A stretch of 64,000 bases of DNA, taken from the NCBI GenBank assembly GCA_009911505.1, contig QXXL01000028.1, positions 29,836 to 93,835 on the forward strand, written 5' to 3'. Below are positions 27,553 to 37,853 of this stretch, in pieces. The translations under genes and the position numbers were made by a program. The first letter of the stretch is position 1. Every line of letters begins with the position of its first letter. The notes beneath the pieces are model-generated. The model saw only the letters and a program-made list of their open reading frames with translations, did not search any database and had not been told where the DNA came from. This stretch comes from Lachnospiraceae bacterium (GTDB lineage Bacteria > Bacillota > Clostridia > Lachnospirales > Lachnospiraceae).

Positions 27553-28403
27553 ACCATTGTCTCCTCTATATAATCACTGATATAAAAGTCCTCGTCATAG
27601 TGGGCATGGAACAGTGTCCCGGTAAAGCTGCCCTCGAAAATCTGATGTAAGATCCCCATATTTTGGGCATTGGCAATAATCATATCCGCACCGGATTTCA
27701 TTGCAATTTTGGCTGCGGCAAGCTTTGTTGCCATGCCCCCGGTGCCTACGTCGCTTCCTGTGGATTCCTTTGCCATAAAAAGATAACGCTCGTCAATTAT
27801 ATCTACTTCATGGATAAGCTTCGCATCCGGATTTTCACGCGGATCGTCCGTGTAGAGCCCGTCAATGTCTGACAATAAAATCAGCAAATCCGCCGATACA
27901 AGGGATGCAACGATAGCAGAAAGGGTATCATTGTCGCCAAACTGCATTTCATAGGTAGATATGGTGTCATTTTCATTGACAATAGGGATCACGCCTAAGC
28001 GGAACAATTCTTCAAATGTGTTCTGCGCGTTTTTGCGCGATACGTTGTCAATCATGGTGTTTTTTGTCATCAGTACCTGGCCTGCCGTCTGATGGTACTC
28101 CGCAAACATTTTCTGGTAGGTCATCATCAGCCTGGCCTGGCCGACTGCCGCACATGCCTGTTTGCGTGCAATGGTATGCGGGCGCTTTTCCATCCCCATA
28201 AAAGTCCTCCCCACTGCAATTGCCCCAGAGCTGACAAGGCAGATATCCATACCGCAGTTTTTTAAGTCGCAGAGCTCGCGTACTAAGCGCTCTACTTTTA
28301 AAAAATTGAGTTTTCCTGTTTCAGGGTGCTGCAGGGAAGACGATCCGACCTTTACGACAATCCGTTTTTTTGCCCCTAGCTTTCTTCGTAATTGTGTGTC
28401 CAT
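27549..28403 (-). CDS. proB: Glutamate 5-kinase, short form
   Basis: A 284-residue kinase making gamma-glutamyl phosphate, first step of proline synthesis. The amino-acid kinase core is complete: IVVKVGSSSLQ, CLVSSGAIAVG, IVNENDTIST, LLSDIDGLYT and GSDVGTGGMATKLAAA. The C-terminal PUA domain found in many ProB proteins is absent, so this is the short form. The start is set at 28403 (MDTQLRRKLG), where GGAGG lies five bases ahead; upstream in-frame ATGs at 28469 and 28436 lack such a site. Lies divergent from apbE. Confidence 0.95.
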   Translation of the reverse strand: MDTQLRRKLGAKKRIVVKVGSSSLQHPETGKLNFLKVERLVRELCDLKNCGMDICLVSSGAIAVGRTFMGMEKRPHTIARKQACAAVGQARLMMTYQKMFAEYHQTAGQVLMTKNTMIDNVSRKNAQNTFEELFRLGVIPIVNENDTISTYEMQFGDNDTLSAIVASLVSADLLILLSDIDGLYTDDPRENPDAKLIHEVDIIDERYLFMAKESTGSDVGTGGMATKLAAAKIAMKSGADMIIANAQNMGILHQIFEGSFTGTLFHAHYDEDFYISDYIEETMV

Positions 28404-28600
28404 GTTTTCCTCCAGGCTGTATTGATATTCACTCATTTGCCATACCTGAGATTGTATCGCTGTTTGCACGTTCTGTAAAGGGGATTGTGTAAATTTATGA
28501 TACAGGCAGCATCTGCAAGGGGCAAAAACAGAAAAAAGAAATGCCCCATAATAAAAAATATGTTATAATCAGATATCAAAATATTTACGGGGGGACTTTC

Positions 28601-29620
28601 ATGATCCGACAAAAAAAAGCCGTATTCCTTACGGCCCTTATCATTTTTATCCTATTTACTTGCTTTGGCTGCAATGCCGCAATGCATTCCGGCCCGCTTT
28701 CCAAAACCGGATTTTATTTTAATACTGTTATTACCATTACAATCTATGGCTCCACAGACGAATCCCTGTTGGAGGATTGTTTTCGTATAGCAGACAAATA
28801 TGAAAAGCTGTTTAGCGCAACCCTGCCCGAAAGTGAAATCTCACAAATCAACCAGGCTAAAGGAGCGCCTGTTACAGTAAGCGACGAAACCGTTTCTTTA
28901 CTAAAAAAAGGCCTTTCCTACTGCGAATTGAGCCAGGGCGGCTTTGACATTACAATCGGAGCCCTCACCTCCCTTTGGGATTTTTCCGGAAATGACGGGT
29001 ATATCCCTGGTACGGATGCTATTGCCGCAGCCGTATCCACTATAGATTACCGGGCAGTTTCTATTTCCGGCAATGAAGTTACATTAAAAAACCCAGATAC
29101 CAGAATCGATCTCGGCGCTATTGCCAAGGGCTATATTGCCGATCAGATAAAAGCCTATCTGAACGGACAGAAAATAACAGCAGGGACCGTCAATTTAGGG
29201 GGGAATGTTTTATGTATTGGCCCAAAACCCGATGGCTCCAATTACCGCATTGGAATCCAAATGCCTTTTGAAGAACAGGGATCAGTGGCAGCGGTTGTAG
29301 ATGTGGCGGATCAGACCGTAGTTTCCTCCGGCGTATATGAACGCTATATTACTGTAAACGATAAACGTTACCACCACATTCTAAACCCTGCCACCGGATA
29401 CCCTTATGAAAACGGCTTATTGGGCGTTACAATTATTTGCCCAGATTCCGTAGACGGTGACGGTTTAAGCACCTCTTGTTTTTCATTGGGGCTAAAAGAC
29501 GGCATGGCATTAATTGAAAGCCTTCCGGATACGGAAGCCGTTTTCATTACGGATGATTACCAATTCCACTGTTCTTCCGGTATTGGAAATAATATCCCTT
29601 TCCAAAGCTATTTGGATTAA
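28601..29620 (+). CDS. apbE: FAD:protein FMN transferase, lipoprotein
   Basis: A 339-residue exported flavin transferase that attaches FMN to threonines of membrane proteins such as Rnf/Nqr subunits. Signal peptide with lipobox CFGC (about residues 21-24); the family motifs FYFNTVITITIYG, GGFDITIGAL, and DLGAIAKGYIADQI are present, as is the C-terminal magnesium site in DGLSTSCFSLG. The start at 28601 has GGGGGG nine bases before it; the upstream ATG at 28541 would add an unlikely leader. Stop codon overlaps that of the convergent folT gene. Confidence 0.94.
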   Translation: MIRQKKAVFLTALIIFILFTCFGCNAAMHSGPLSKTGFYFNTVITITIYGSTDESLLEDCFRIADKYEKLFSATLPESEISQINQAKGAPVTVSDETVSLLKKGLSYCELSQGGFDITIGALTSLWDFSGNDGYIPGTDAIAAAVSTIDYRAVSISGNEVTLKNPDTRIDLGAIAKGYIADQIKAYLNGQKITAGTVNLGGNVLCIGPKPDGSNYRIGIQMPFEEQGSVAAVVDVADQTVVSSGVYERYITVNDKRYHHILNPATGYPYENGLLGVTIICPDSVDGDGLSTSCFSLGLKDGMALIESLPDTEAVFITDDYQFHCSSGIGNNIPFQSYLD

Positions 29621-30129
29621 TCTAGCAGGGAATATTTTTTCAATACAGGCATCAGTTTTTTGTCCATGAGAAGAATTGACACAATCTGCACGCCGCTCAT
29701 TGCCGCAGTCTGATACATCCTTGTCACAAACAATGGCCCAAATGGGCTTCCGTACAGGAATGATATCCAGTAGGTGTTCATGACCTGGCTAATGAGCCCC
29801 TGTACGACAAGCACGGAAAGCACTACATTTAAAACAGTAACTTTTTTACGGAAAAACCAGCCGAATACTGCCCCTGTCAAAAATGCCGTCAGTGTAAATC
29901 CTGGGAAATATGCCCCTACCGGGAACAAAATAGCAGAAACAACATCACCGATTGCCCCTACTAACCCGCCTGCGACCGGGCCATAAAAAATAGCTGCCAC
30001 TACGATTGGGATAAAACTGAACCCGATTTTGAGATTCCATGTATGTATGGAAAAACGGGCCAGAATAATCTCCATGGCAACTAAAAACCCGACAACAGAA
30101 ACTGACTTTACGCTTATCTTTGTCTGCAT
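29617..30129 (-). CDS. folT: Folate ECF transporter S component
   Basis: A 170-residue membrane protein with about five or six helices, the substrate-binding part of an energy-coupling-factor folate importer. The segments GPVAGGLVGAIGDVVSAILFP and YFPGFTLTAFLTGAVFG are typical of FolT. The assignment to folate, rather than another vitamin, is supported by the tetrahydrofolate riboswitch directly upstream. The ATPase and T components are not in the window and are probably shared. AGGAAAGGAGG precedes the start. Confidence 0.93.
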   Translation of the reverse strand: MQTKISVKSVSVVGFLVAMEIILARFSIHTWNLKIGFSFIPIVVAAIFYGPVAGGLVGAIGDVVSAILFPVGAYFPGFTLTAFLTGAVFGWFFRKKVTVLNVVLSVLVVQGLISQVMNTYWISFLYGSPFGPLFVTRMYQTAAMSGVQIVSILLMDKKLMPVLKKYSLLD

Positions 30130-30214
30130 GGCTTACCTCCTTTCCTCCGTAGCACGGATCAATATTGTCGATCGTAAATGCTACCGCTAAAAGGCAAACC
30201 ACCTCATCATAATT

Positions 30215-30326
30215 CACAGCGGGATGCGGATCTGGCACCGCAAGACCAGCCAACTGCGACTGGCTTTTCGTCCATATGGCAACTCCCCGTCCATATAGCA
30301 CTTAACGCACCAAATCCTACTCTGCT
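30215..30326 (-). ncRNA. Tetrahydrofolate riboswitch
   Basis: In the minus-strand leader of folT the sequence begins GCAGAGTAGGATT, then GCGTTAAGTG, and near its end GCGGTG and GCATCCCGC. These are the conserved blocks of the THF (folT) aptamer in the same order and spacing as the solved Streptococcus mutans RNA (GAGAGUAG, GCGUUAAGUG, GCGGUG, GCAUCCGCUC). A variable arm in the middle forms its own stem (AGCCA / TGGCT). The aptamer is followed by about 85 bases that include the ribosome site, so translation may be the controlled step. Confidence 0.9.
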
Positions 30327-30381
30327 TTTATTTTCGACAGGATTTATTCTAACACAACAAAATACATCCTGCAACCTATTT

Positions 30382-30885
30382 TTATTCCTTTACTTTGTTA
30401 TAGATAAATGTTTCCATTTCATCCTTTGGAATCCCCATCACAACAGACAGCTCGCCATAAAGGCTTTCTTCTGCTAAATGCAGGTATTTGGCGTCGCTGC
30501 TGGTTACTTTCTTGCCAGCCTCAAGCCTTGTCTTTTTCCGAAGGTAGAGTGTTTTTATGATTTTTACCAGCTCTTCACAGTCACAGGTACGGAGCGTATC
30601 TTTGTAAATCTGCTCCCTGTCTTTTTCATTTTTCACCCACAAAAGATCAATTTCTTTAATACGCCCGATCAATTCGTCTGCTTCCTGCATGGTAAGTACA
30701 GGGCGCATTTTGACTTTTTGGTTATCGACTGGCGTAAATACCCGGCTGCCTTTATGGTATACCGGCTCTAACGCATAATACAGCTTATCGCCTTGTGTAC
30801 CCGGCACTGGCATTTTTGTCACTTCTTCCACCTTGCAAACTCCCGTATTTCCATACACAATATATTCTCCTATCTCAAACACCAT
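30382..30885 (-). CDS. CarD-family transcription regulator
   Basis: A 167-residue protein: an N-terminal RNA-polymerase-binding Tudor-like domain (FEIGEYIVYGNTGVCKVEEV, then YYALEPVY and FTPVDNQKVKMRP) and a helical C-terminal domain. CarD proteins bind the polymerase beta subunit and stabilise open promoter complexes. Stands alone with its own promoter region of about 200 bp (30886-31086) in which I see no other feature. GGGGGA precedes the ATG. Confidence 0.93.
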   Translation of the reverse strand: MVFEIGEYIVYGNTGVCKVEEVTKMPVPGTQGDKLYYALEPVYHKGSRVFTPVDNQKVKMRPVLTMQEADELIGRIKEIDLLWVKNEKDREQIYKDTLRTCDCEELVKIIKTLYLRKKTRLEAGKKVTSSDAKYLHLAEESLYGELSVVMGIPKDEMETFIYNKVKE

Positions 30886-31086
30886 TGCTCCCCCTTTTCC
30901 AAATGAATCTATAATCCTGTTTAAATATAAAACCCGCTCTAGAGCGTAACGGATTCCACATACCCCCTCTGTAGTTTATATTTTATCATTATCAGACGTT
31001 ATCTGTCAGTAATTATTTGGAAAATTTAAAAATTTTGTGAATATTCGCAAAATTGGATAGGATTATTTTTGTGCAACTTGTACAAT

Positions 31087-31734
31087 TTATTCTTTTAAAA
31101 GCATAGAAATAGCAGAAGACGTGCCAATCCGGCTGCAGCCAGCTTTGATGTAAGCTTCCAATTCTTCTTTGCTGCGGATCCCCCCGGCAGCTTTTATTTT
31201 TACGGCGGGGCCTATATTGCTTTTCATTAGCTTAATGTCCTCTAAGGCTGCACCTGCCGTGCCAAATCCTGTAGAAGTCTTGATATAATCTGCCTGCGCG
31301 CGGGTTACGGCTTTACACAGCTCAATTTTTTCTGATTTATCTAAATAGCAGGTCTCGATAATCACTTTTAATATATTGTTTCCTGTTACTTCTTTCAGTA
31401 AGGATATTTCCTTCTCTGCTTTGACATAATCTTTATTTTTGATATCACAAAGGTTAATGACCATATCGATTTCATTCGCGCCATCTTTTAATGCCGCGGC
31501 TGTTTCGGCTATCTTAGCCTCTGTCGTACTATAGCCTAGTGGAAATCCTACTACCGTACAGATATTAAGGGATTTAAAATCCTCCCTGGCTTTCTTTACA
31601 TAACACCCCGGGATACATACAGATGCCATCTGGTATGTTACCGCTTCCTGGCACAATGTTTTTATTTCATCCCATGTTGTATATGGCTTTAGCGCTGTAT
31701 GGTCAATATAAGTAAACAAAGGGTTGGGTTGCAT
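31087..31734 (-). CDS. deoC: Deoxyribose-phosphate aldolase
   Basis: A 215-residue cytoplasmic class I aldolase splitting 2-deoxyribose 5-phosphate into glyceraldehyde 3-phosphate and acetaldehyde. The Schiff-base lysine is K152 in YIKTSTGFGTAGA; the segments IDHTALKP and EIDMVINLCDIK are diagnostic. Works downstream of pyrimidine-nucleoside phosphorylase (3.2 kb). Begins 22 bp after the Cdd1 gene, so probably shares its transcript. Confidence 0.96.
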   Translation of the reverse strand: MQPNPLFTYIDHTALKPYTTWDEIKTLCQEAVTYQMASVCIPGCYVKKAREDFKSLNICTVVGFPLGYSTTEAKIAETAAALKDGANEIDMVINLCDIKNKDYVKAEKEISLLKEVTGNNILKVIIETCYLDKSEKIELCKAVTRAQADYIKTSTGFGTAGAALEDIKLMKSNIGPAVKIKAAGGIRSKEELEAYIKAGCSRIGTSSAISMLLKE

Positions 31735-31756
31735 TTGGCTGCCTCCTTTTTGCGTC

Positions 31757-32044
31757 TTAATCTTTCTCCGGGTATTCCTTGTCTTTCCAATACCACCACT
31801 TTAACTTCTTGGGATCGCGCTCTATATGTTCCGCATAATAAACCGCACAGCAAAACACATATAACACGCATTTGTCATCCTGGTACCCTTTGTATAAGCA
31901 GTCCCTGTGGTACAGCTCTTTTGGATCCCTTCCCTTTAAATCTGCTATGCAGTGGATTCCGATATTATTCAAATGCTTCTGCATATTTTCGCCAATTCCA
32001 GGTATCTTCCTTAAATCGCTTACGGACGTTTCTGTTTTATGCAT
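31757..32044 (-). CDS. Cdd1/pathogenicity-locus protein with helix-hairpin-helix
   Basis: A 95-residue protein of the PF11731 (Cdd1) family. A helix-hairpin-helix stretch LRKIPGIGENMQKHLNNIGI at residues 11-30 suggests non-specific DNA binding; the rest, with RDCLYKGYQDDKCVLYVFCCAVY and LKWWYWKD, is the family's cysteine and tryptophan-rich tail. Small helper protein of unknown role, found widely in gut Firmicutes. Lies 62 bp after ilvA and 22 bp before deoC. Confidence 0.88.
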   Translation of the reverse strand: MHKTETSVSDLRKIPGIGENMQKHLNNIGIHCIADLKGRDPKELYHRDCLYKGYQDDKCVLYVFCCAVYYAEHIERDPKKLKWWYWKDKEYPEKD

Positions 32045-32106
32045 GATACCTCCATTCCCCTCCTTGAACGTACTTGAAAAATGCTATCCGGAAGACGGGC
32101 AAACTG

Positions 32107-33324
32107 TTACAGGCTCGTCCTCACCTGCTTTGGCTTATACTGCTCTTTCTCAAGAGCCTTTATAATCTGCCTTTTATGCTCTGTACCAAAGCACTCCATT
32201 GTAATGCGCAGCTCCACTGCCGTATTCCGGTTAATGCTTACAAACTGGTTGTGCTCGAGCTTAATTACATTCCCCTGTGTCTTTGCAATCGTATCTGCTA
32301 CCTTAGAAAGCTCGCCCGGCTTATCTGGCAGCAGTACAGATACTGTAAATATCCTGTCGCGTAAAATAAGCCCCTGCTGTACCACAGACGACATTGTAAT
32401 AATATCCATATTCCCGCCGCTTAAGATCGAAACCACCCGTTTGCCCTTGATATTCAGATGCTTTAACGCGGCAACCGTAAGCAGCCCGGAATTTTCAATG
32501 ACCATTTTATGGTTCTCTACCATATCAAGGAATGCTACCACCAGTTCGTCGTCCTCTACTGTAATAATATCGTCCAGATTATCCTTTATATACGGAAAAA
32601 TCTTCTCCCCCGGCGTCTTAACTGCCGTACCGTCGGCTATCGTATTCACATGCGCAAGCGTCGTCACCTCGCCCGCTTCAAAAGAGGCCTTCATGCAGCC
32701 TGCGCCCGCAGGCTCTACCCCAATTACTTTAATATTAGGATTTAAAAACTTAGCCAGCACGGAAACCCCTGTCGCAAGCCCGCCGCCCCCAATCGGCACC
32801 AGAATATACTCTACGAGTGGAAGCTCCTTAAAAATCTCCATCGCAATTGTACCCTGCCCAGTTGCAACCGCCAGATCGTCAAACGGATGGATAAACGTAT
32901 ACCCGTTTTTTTCCGCCAGCTCATAAGCATACGCGCACGCCTCATCATACACATCCCCAAAAAGCACAACCTCCGCGCCATAGCTTTTTGTCCGGTTTAC
33001 CTTAATCAAAGGCGTCGTCGTTGGCATTACAATCACTGCCTTTACGCCATAGCATTTTGCCGCATAGGCAACCCCCTGTGCATGGTTGCCCGCAGACGCA
33101 GTAATTAACCCCCGCTCGCGCTCTTCTTCGGAAAGCGTGCTAATCTTATAATAAGCCCCCCGCACCTTATAAGCGCCCGTAAACTGCATATTCTCAGGCT
33201 TTAAATACACCTTATTCCCGGTCTGGCTGCTTAAGTAATTGCTGAATACCAGCTTCGTTTCCAGCGTCACCTCGCTGACCTTTTCACTTGCCTCTTCAAA
33301 CTTGTCCAACGTCAACATTTGCAC
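32107..33324 (-). CDS. ilvA: Threonine ammonia-lyase
   Basis: A 405-residue PLP enzyme turning threonine into 2-oxobutanoate. The PLP lysine is K53 in FTGAYKVRGAYYK; SAGNHAQGVAYA and the glycine-rich phosphate loop PIGGGGLATG are clear. The C-terminal 75 residues form an ACT-like domain (VLLPDKPGELSKVADTIA). The single ACT domain and length correspond to the shorter, TdcB/IlvA2-like class rather than the 500-residue biosynthetic form, so the role (isoleucine synthesis or threonine breakdown) cannot be settled from sequence. Its ATG directly follows the ftsY stop. Confidence 0.95.
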   Translation of the reverse strand: MQMLTLDKFEEASEKVSEVTLETKLVFSNYLSSQTGNKVYLKPENMQFTGAYKVRGAYYKISTLSEEERERGLITASAGNHAQGVAYAAKCYGVKAVIVMPTTTPLIKVNRTKSYGAEVVLFGDVYDEACAYAYELAEKNGYTFIHPFDDLAVATGQGTIAMEIFKELPLVEYILVPIGGGGLATGVSVLAKFLNPNIKVIGVEPAGAGCMKASFEAGEVTTLAHVNTIADGTAVKTPGEKIFPYIKDNLDDIITVEDDELVVAFLDMVENHKMVIENSGLLTVAALKHLNIKGKRVVSILSGGNMDIITMSSVVQQGLILRDRIFTVSVLLPDKPGELSKVADTIAKTQGNVIKLEHNQFVSINRNTAVELRITMECFGTEHKRQIIKALEKEQYKPKQVRTSL

Positions 33325-34266
33325 TTACTCCTTTTTGTCCTCTTTTTGAAATAATGCGTCTACAAATTCATCCGCATCAAACTTCTGCAAATCGTCAATC
33401 CCTTCCCCGACACCGATATACTTCACCGGAATATTAAGCTCCGACTGGATTGCCACCGCAATGCCCCCCTTGGCCGTCCCGTCCATCTTTGTTAAAACAA
33501 TTCCTGTAATATCCGCTACCTCGCCAAATTGTTTGGCCTGGGAAAGCGCATTCTGCCCGGTCGTAGAATCTAACACTACTAATGTTTCCCGATATGCATC
33601 CGGATATTCCCGGTCAATAATCCGGTTAATCTTGCGCAGCTCCTCCATCAGGTTCTTCTTATTATGCAGCCTTCCCGCCGTATCACATAAAAGGACGTCC
33701 GCCCCTTTTGACTTTGCAGACGCCGTAGCATCATAGACCACAGACCCCGGATCCGCGCCTTCCTGCCCTCCGATCATCTCCACACCCGCACGGTTCGCCC
33801 ATTCCGCCAGCTGCTCTCCTGCCGCCGCACGAAACGTATCCGCTGCTGCAATCACTACCTTCTTCCCCTGATCCTTAAGCTTTCCGGCCAGCTTGCCAAT
33901 GGTAGTCGTTTTGCCGACACCGTTTACCCCTATCACAAGCACCACAGAAGTCTCCCTCTCAAAGCGGTACGCCGTCTCCTCTACCCGCATCTGCTCCTTA
34001 ATGCTGTCAATTAGCAGCTGCTTACAGGCTGCAGGCTCCTTAATCTTTTGATCCTTCACCTTAGACTTTAAGCTCTCTAAGATCTCCTCAGTAGCCTTTA
34101 CCCCAAGATCCCCCATAATCAAAATCTCTTCAATTTCCTCATAAAATTCCTCATTGATACTTGAAAACGCACTAAAAATAGAATCAATCCCAGACACAAT
34201 ATTGTCCCTGGTTTTCGTAAGCCCGGCCACCAGCCTGCTAAAAAATCCCTTTTTCTCTCCGCCCAT
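33325..34266 (-). CDS. ftsY: Signal recognition particle receptor FtsY
   Basis: A 313-residue SRP GTPase that docks ribosome-SRP complexes at the membrane. It has the N-terminal four-helix N domain (from [16 protein letters not shown]) and the G domain with GVNGVGKTT (113-121), [12 protein letters not shown] and [10 protein letters not shown]. The long acidic A domain of proteobacterial FtsY is absent, as is usual in Firmicutes. Follows smc by 27 bp on the same strand; rnc-smc-ftsY is the standard order. Confidence 0.97.
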   Translation of the reverse strand: MGGEKKGFFSRLVAGLTKTRDNIVSGIDSIFSAFSSINEEFYEEIEEILIMGDLGVKATEEILESLKSKVKDQKIKEPAACKQLLIDSIKEQMRVEETAYRFERETSVVLVIGVNGVGKTTTIGKLAGKLKDQGKKVVIAAADTFRAAAGEQLAEWANRAGVEMIGGQEGADPGSVVYDATASAKSKGADVLLCDTAGRLHNKKNLMEELRKINRIIDREYPDAYRETLVVLDSTTGQNALSQAKQFGEVADITGIVLTKMDGTAKGGIAVAIQSELNIPVKYIGVGEGIDDLQKFDADEFVDALFQKEDKKE

Positions 34267-34293
34267 TATTTCTCCTTCTTTCTCTCATTATAT

Positions 34294-37200
34294 TTACTTC
34301 TCCAAATCCCCCTCAATCAAATCCACCGATACCAGCGTAGAAACCCCCTTCTCCTGCATCGTAATCCCATACAACCTATCCGCCGACGCCATTGTCCCCC
34401 TTCTGTGCGTAATTACAATAAACTGCGTATCCCTCGTTAGCTTATGCAAATACCTCGCGAACCGCCCCACATTTGAGTCGTCAAGCGCCGCTTCAATCTC
34501 GTCCAGCAGGCAAAATGGCGACGGCTTTAAATTCTGGATTGCAAACAAAAGCGAAATCGCCGTCAAAGATTTTTCCCCCCCTGACAGCAAAACCATATTC
34601 TGCAGCTTCTTCCCCGGCGGTTGTGCAATAATCCGTATCCCGCACTCCAGGATATCCTCATCCTCCACCAGCTCCAATGTCCCCTTTCCGCCGCCGAACA
34701 GCTCTTTAAACGCTTTATCAAACTCCTGCTTTATTTCGGCAAATTTTTGTGTAAACTGCTTGCGCATTCCAGCGTCCAGTTCTTCAATGATATCCACCAA
34801 AGCCGCTTCCGCTTCGATCAAATCATCATGCTGCCCCTTCAAAAACTGGTAACGTTCTGAAACTTCCTTATATTCTTCAATTGCGTTTACATTCACATCG
34901 CCCAGTCCGCGGATTTCGTCCTTAAGCTGTGAAGCCATCTTTTTTAATTCATTCAGGTCATTGTAGGCGCTGTTGTAAAGCCCCTGTGCGGCATGGTAAG
35001 TTAGCTCATATTCCTCCCACATATAGTCCACGTGCCGCTCCTTCGACTCTTCCAGCTTTTCTTTTTGCCCGTTCAAACGTAAAAGCTCCTTGTCAAGGCT
35101 GTGCATCTGTCCGGATATTTCCTCGCGTTTTGAAAAAAATCCCTTCTGCTCTTCTGCCATCTCTTTATTTTGGGCAAGCTTTTCCTGCAGTTTTTGTTCC
35201 AAATACAGTGTTTCTTCACCAAGCGCTAAAAGCTGCTTTTGGATCTGGGCAATTTCACCTTTTTTTTGCTGGGCGTCTTTTTTTGCCGTTTCCACTTCTG
35301 CCGCAAGCTCCTGCACTTGTAAATTGGACTTTTCCAGCTCTGCTGTTACACGCGAAATATTCTCCCGGGCAAATTCCGCTTTCTGACGGATATTGGCTTC
35401 CTCCATTTGGGCTTCGGTCAGAGTTTTTGAAGCGCTTTCTTCTAACTGTGCCTGTTCCTTTAGGGTTTCTTGGACATTTTGGCCTTCAGCAGCAAGTTCT
35501 GTTTCCAGTTTTACCGCAGCCTCCATTTCCTCAGCTGCCTGCTCCTTTTCCTGTTTTAGCCCTGCAAGCTGCTTTTCTAAACTGGCGCGTTCTGCCTGCA
35601 GCTCATTCCATTCGCCCGCGCCTTCCTCCTTTTGCGCGCGGATACGGCCAGCTTCCAGCTTCACGGTATTTTCCGAGAGGTATTCTGCTGCAGCCCTTCC
35701 CGTATAACGTCAAGATCATCCGCTAAAAGCGCCTGGGCTGTCAGGATTTCATCTTTCCTGGCAGTTTGTTGGTTTAGTGTTTCTTTGATTTTTGCTACCT
35801 GCCTGGTTAAATCCTCGATTTCACGGTTCCTGCCGAGCAGGTTGCTGTTATTTTTAAACGCACCGCCCGTCATTGACCCGCCGGGCCGTAAAGATTCCCC
35901 TTCTAATGTAACAATAGAAAGCGAATAATGGTATTTTCTGGCAAGGGCAGCAGCGTGATCTATCGTATCAACTACAACAACCCGTCCCAAAAGCTGGGCT
36001 AAAACGCCGTCGTAGCGGCTGTCGTTTTGGACCAATGTATGTGCAAGCCCGATTACACCCGTTTCATTTAAGGCCTGCGGGTGTTTGATACCCCCTTTGC
36101 CGCTTACGGAAGTTAACGGCAAAAACGTCGCCCTGCCAAAACGGTTTTTCTTTAGGTAGGCAATCAGCCGCTTTGCCGTCTGTTCATCCTCAGTTACAAT
36201 ATTCTGGATACTGCCGCCGAGGGCTGTTTCAATAGCTGTTTCGTATTTTTCTTCTACTTTTATTAAATCGGATACAACTCCTAAAATACCAGGTTCTGTA
36301 TCCTTTTGCTCCATCACCCGGCGGATGCTGTTCCCATAGCCGTCATAACGCTCGGCAATATTGCGCAGTGATTCCAGGCGGGATGCCGCTTTGTGGTATC
36401 CCGCTATATGCTCTGAAATGGCCTTGTTTACATCGGAAAGCTTCCTCTCCCATTCGGACTGCCTGTCCACTAATTGCTGTTCCTGTTGTTTTAATTCTAC
36501 AATTGAACCCTGGATCTTTTTTAACGCAGCCGCTTGTTCTTCCAGCAAAAAATCCAAATCGGATTCTTCACTTTTGCGCTTCAAAAGGCGCTTGTTCAGC
36601 TGGGCTTTTTGGATATTGGCCTGTTCTGTTAAAGTGTCAAATTTTTGCTGCTTTGCCTGCAGCTGGGCTTTTTGGTTCAGCAGGGCAAGCAGCTTTTCCT
36701 GGCGCTGTTTTATGCTTTCATCCATATTCCTTCTGGCTGCCTGTAAGGCTTTTAGTTCGCCTTCGGCGCCTTTGCGGCACGCCGTGATATGTAAAAGCTG
36801 TTTGGCAAGCGACGCTTCTTCCGTTTCGTAGGCTTCCTTCTGCCTTGCTTTTTCGGACTTGTCCGCTTCGATTTCGGCTACGCGGCTTTTAAAATGGGCG
36901 TCCGACAACTTTGCTGCCTTTACCTGCTCAGTTAAAACGTTCACATCCCCCTCAAGCCTGCTTTTGGTAATAACAGCCTGGTTTAGCTGTTGCCGTACCG
37001 CTTCAATATCCTCTGCGGCCGCTTCCATGGCTGCTTCTATCTTTTCATACTGCCCTTTGATCGTTTCGTGTTTTTCAGCTGTATCCTTTAGCTGTGCACC
37101 TGCAATCTGGCAGTTTTCTTCGGTTTCCTTTAACTGCGTGTCAATTTGCCCGATTTCCAGCAAAAACATGTTGACATCGTAGCTTTTTAGTTCTTCTTTT

Positions 37201-37853
37201 TTCTTAAGGTACGTCTTCGCTTTTTCGGACTGGCGTTCTAAAGGGCCTACCTGGCGTTCCAGTTCGCTTAAAATATCGTTAATGCGCACCAGGTTGTCCC
37301 TCTCTGTTTCCAGCTTTTTCTGCGCAGTCGCTTTCCGGCGTTTGTATTTTACAATGCCCGCTGCTTCGTCAAAAAGCTCTCGCCGTTCTTCAGGCCGGCC
37401 GTTTAGTATCTTTTCAATCTGGCCCTGGCCTATGATAGAATACCCCTCTTTGCCAATCCCAGTATCGTAAAACAGCTCGTGGACGTCCTTTAAACGGCAG
37501 GCGCTCCCGTTTAACAGATATTCGCTTTCACCGGAGCGGTAAACCCTCCTTGCAACGGTTACTTCTTCAAAATCAATGTCTAAGACATGATCGGAGTTGT
37601 CCATCGTAATTGCTACATAAGCGTAGCTTAAGGGCTTTCTGTTCTCCGTTCCAGAAAAGATAACGTCCTGCATACTCGATCCGCGCAGCTGCTTAGCGCT
37701 CTGTTCGCCCAGCACCCAGCGCACGGCGTCCGATACATTGCTTTTACCGCTGCCGTTTGGGCCTACAATCCCTGTAATTCCGTTGTGGAAGTCCAAAACA
37801 ATTTTATTTGCAAAGGATTTAAAGCCATGCATTTGGATACTTTTTAGGTACAT
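34294..37853 (-). CDS. smc: Chromosome segregation protein SMC, split by a frameshift
   Basis: Two overlapping frames together give one SMC of about 1185 residues. The N-terminal frame (37853-35661) has Walker A VGPNGSGKSNVSDAVRWVL near residues 30-48, a long coiled coil, the hinge (EPGILGVVSDLIKVEEKYETAI) and part of the return coil. It ends at a stop at 35661. The C-terminal frame, open from the same place, continues the coil (VKLEAGRIRAQKEE) to the signature LLSGGEKSLTAISLLFAIQ and Walker B CLLDEIEAALDDSN. One lost base between about 35670 and 35695 explains the break. SMC is essential or nearly so in many Firmicutes, which favours a sequence error. Overlaps rnc by 10 bp. Confidence 0.93.

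Noticed and set aside
34929..35726. Long plus-strand frame of 265 codons
   Set aside because: Antisense to the smc coiled coil, proline/leucine/phenylalanine-rich composition, no ribosome site; a shadow of a real gene.
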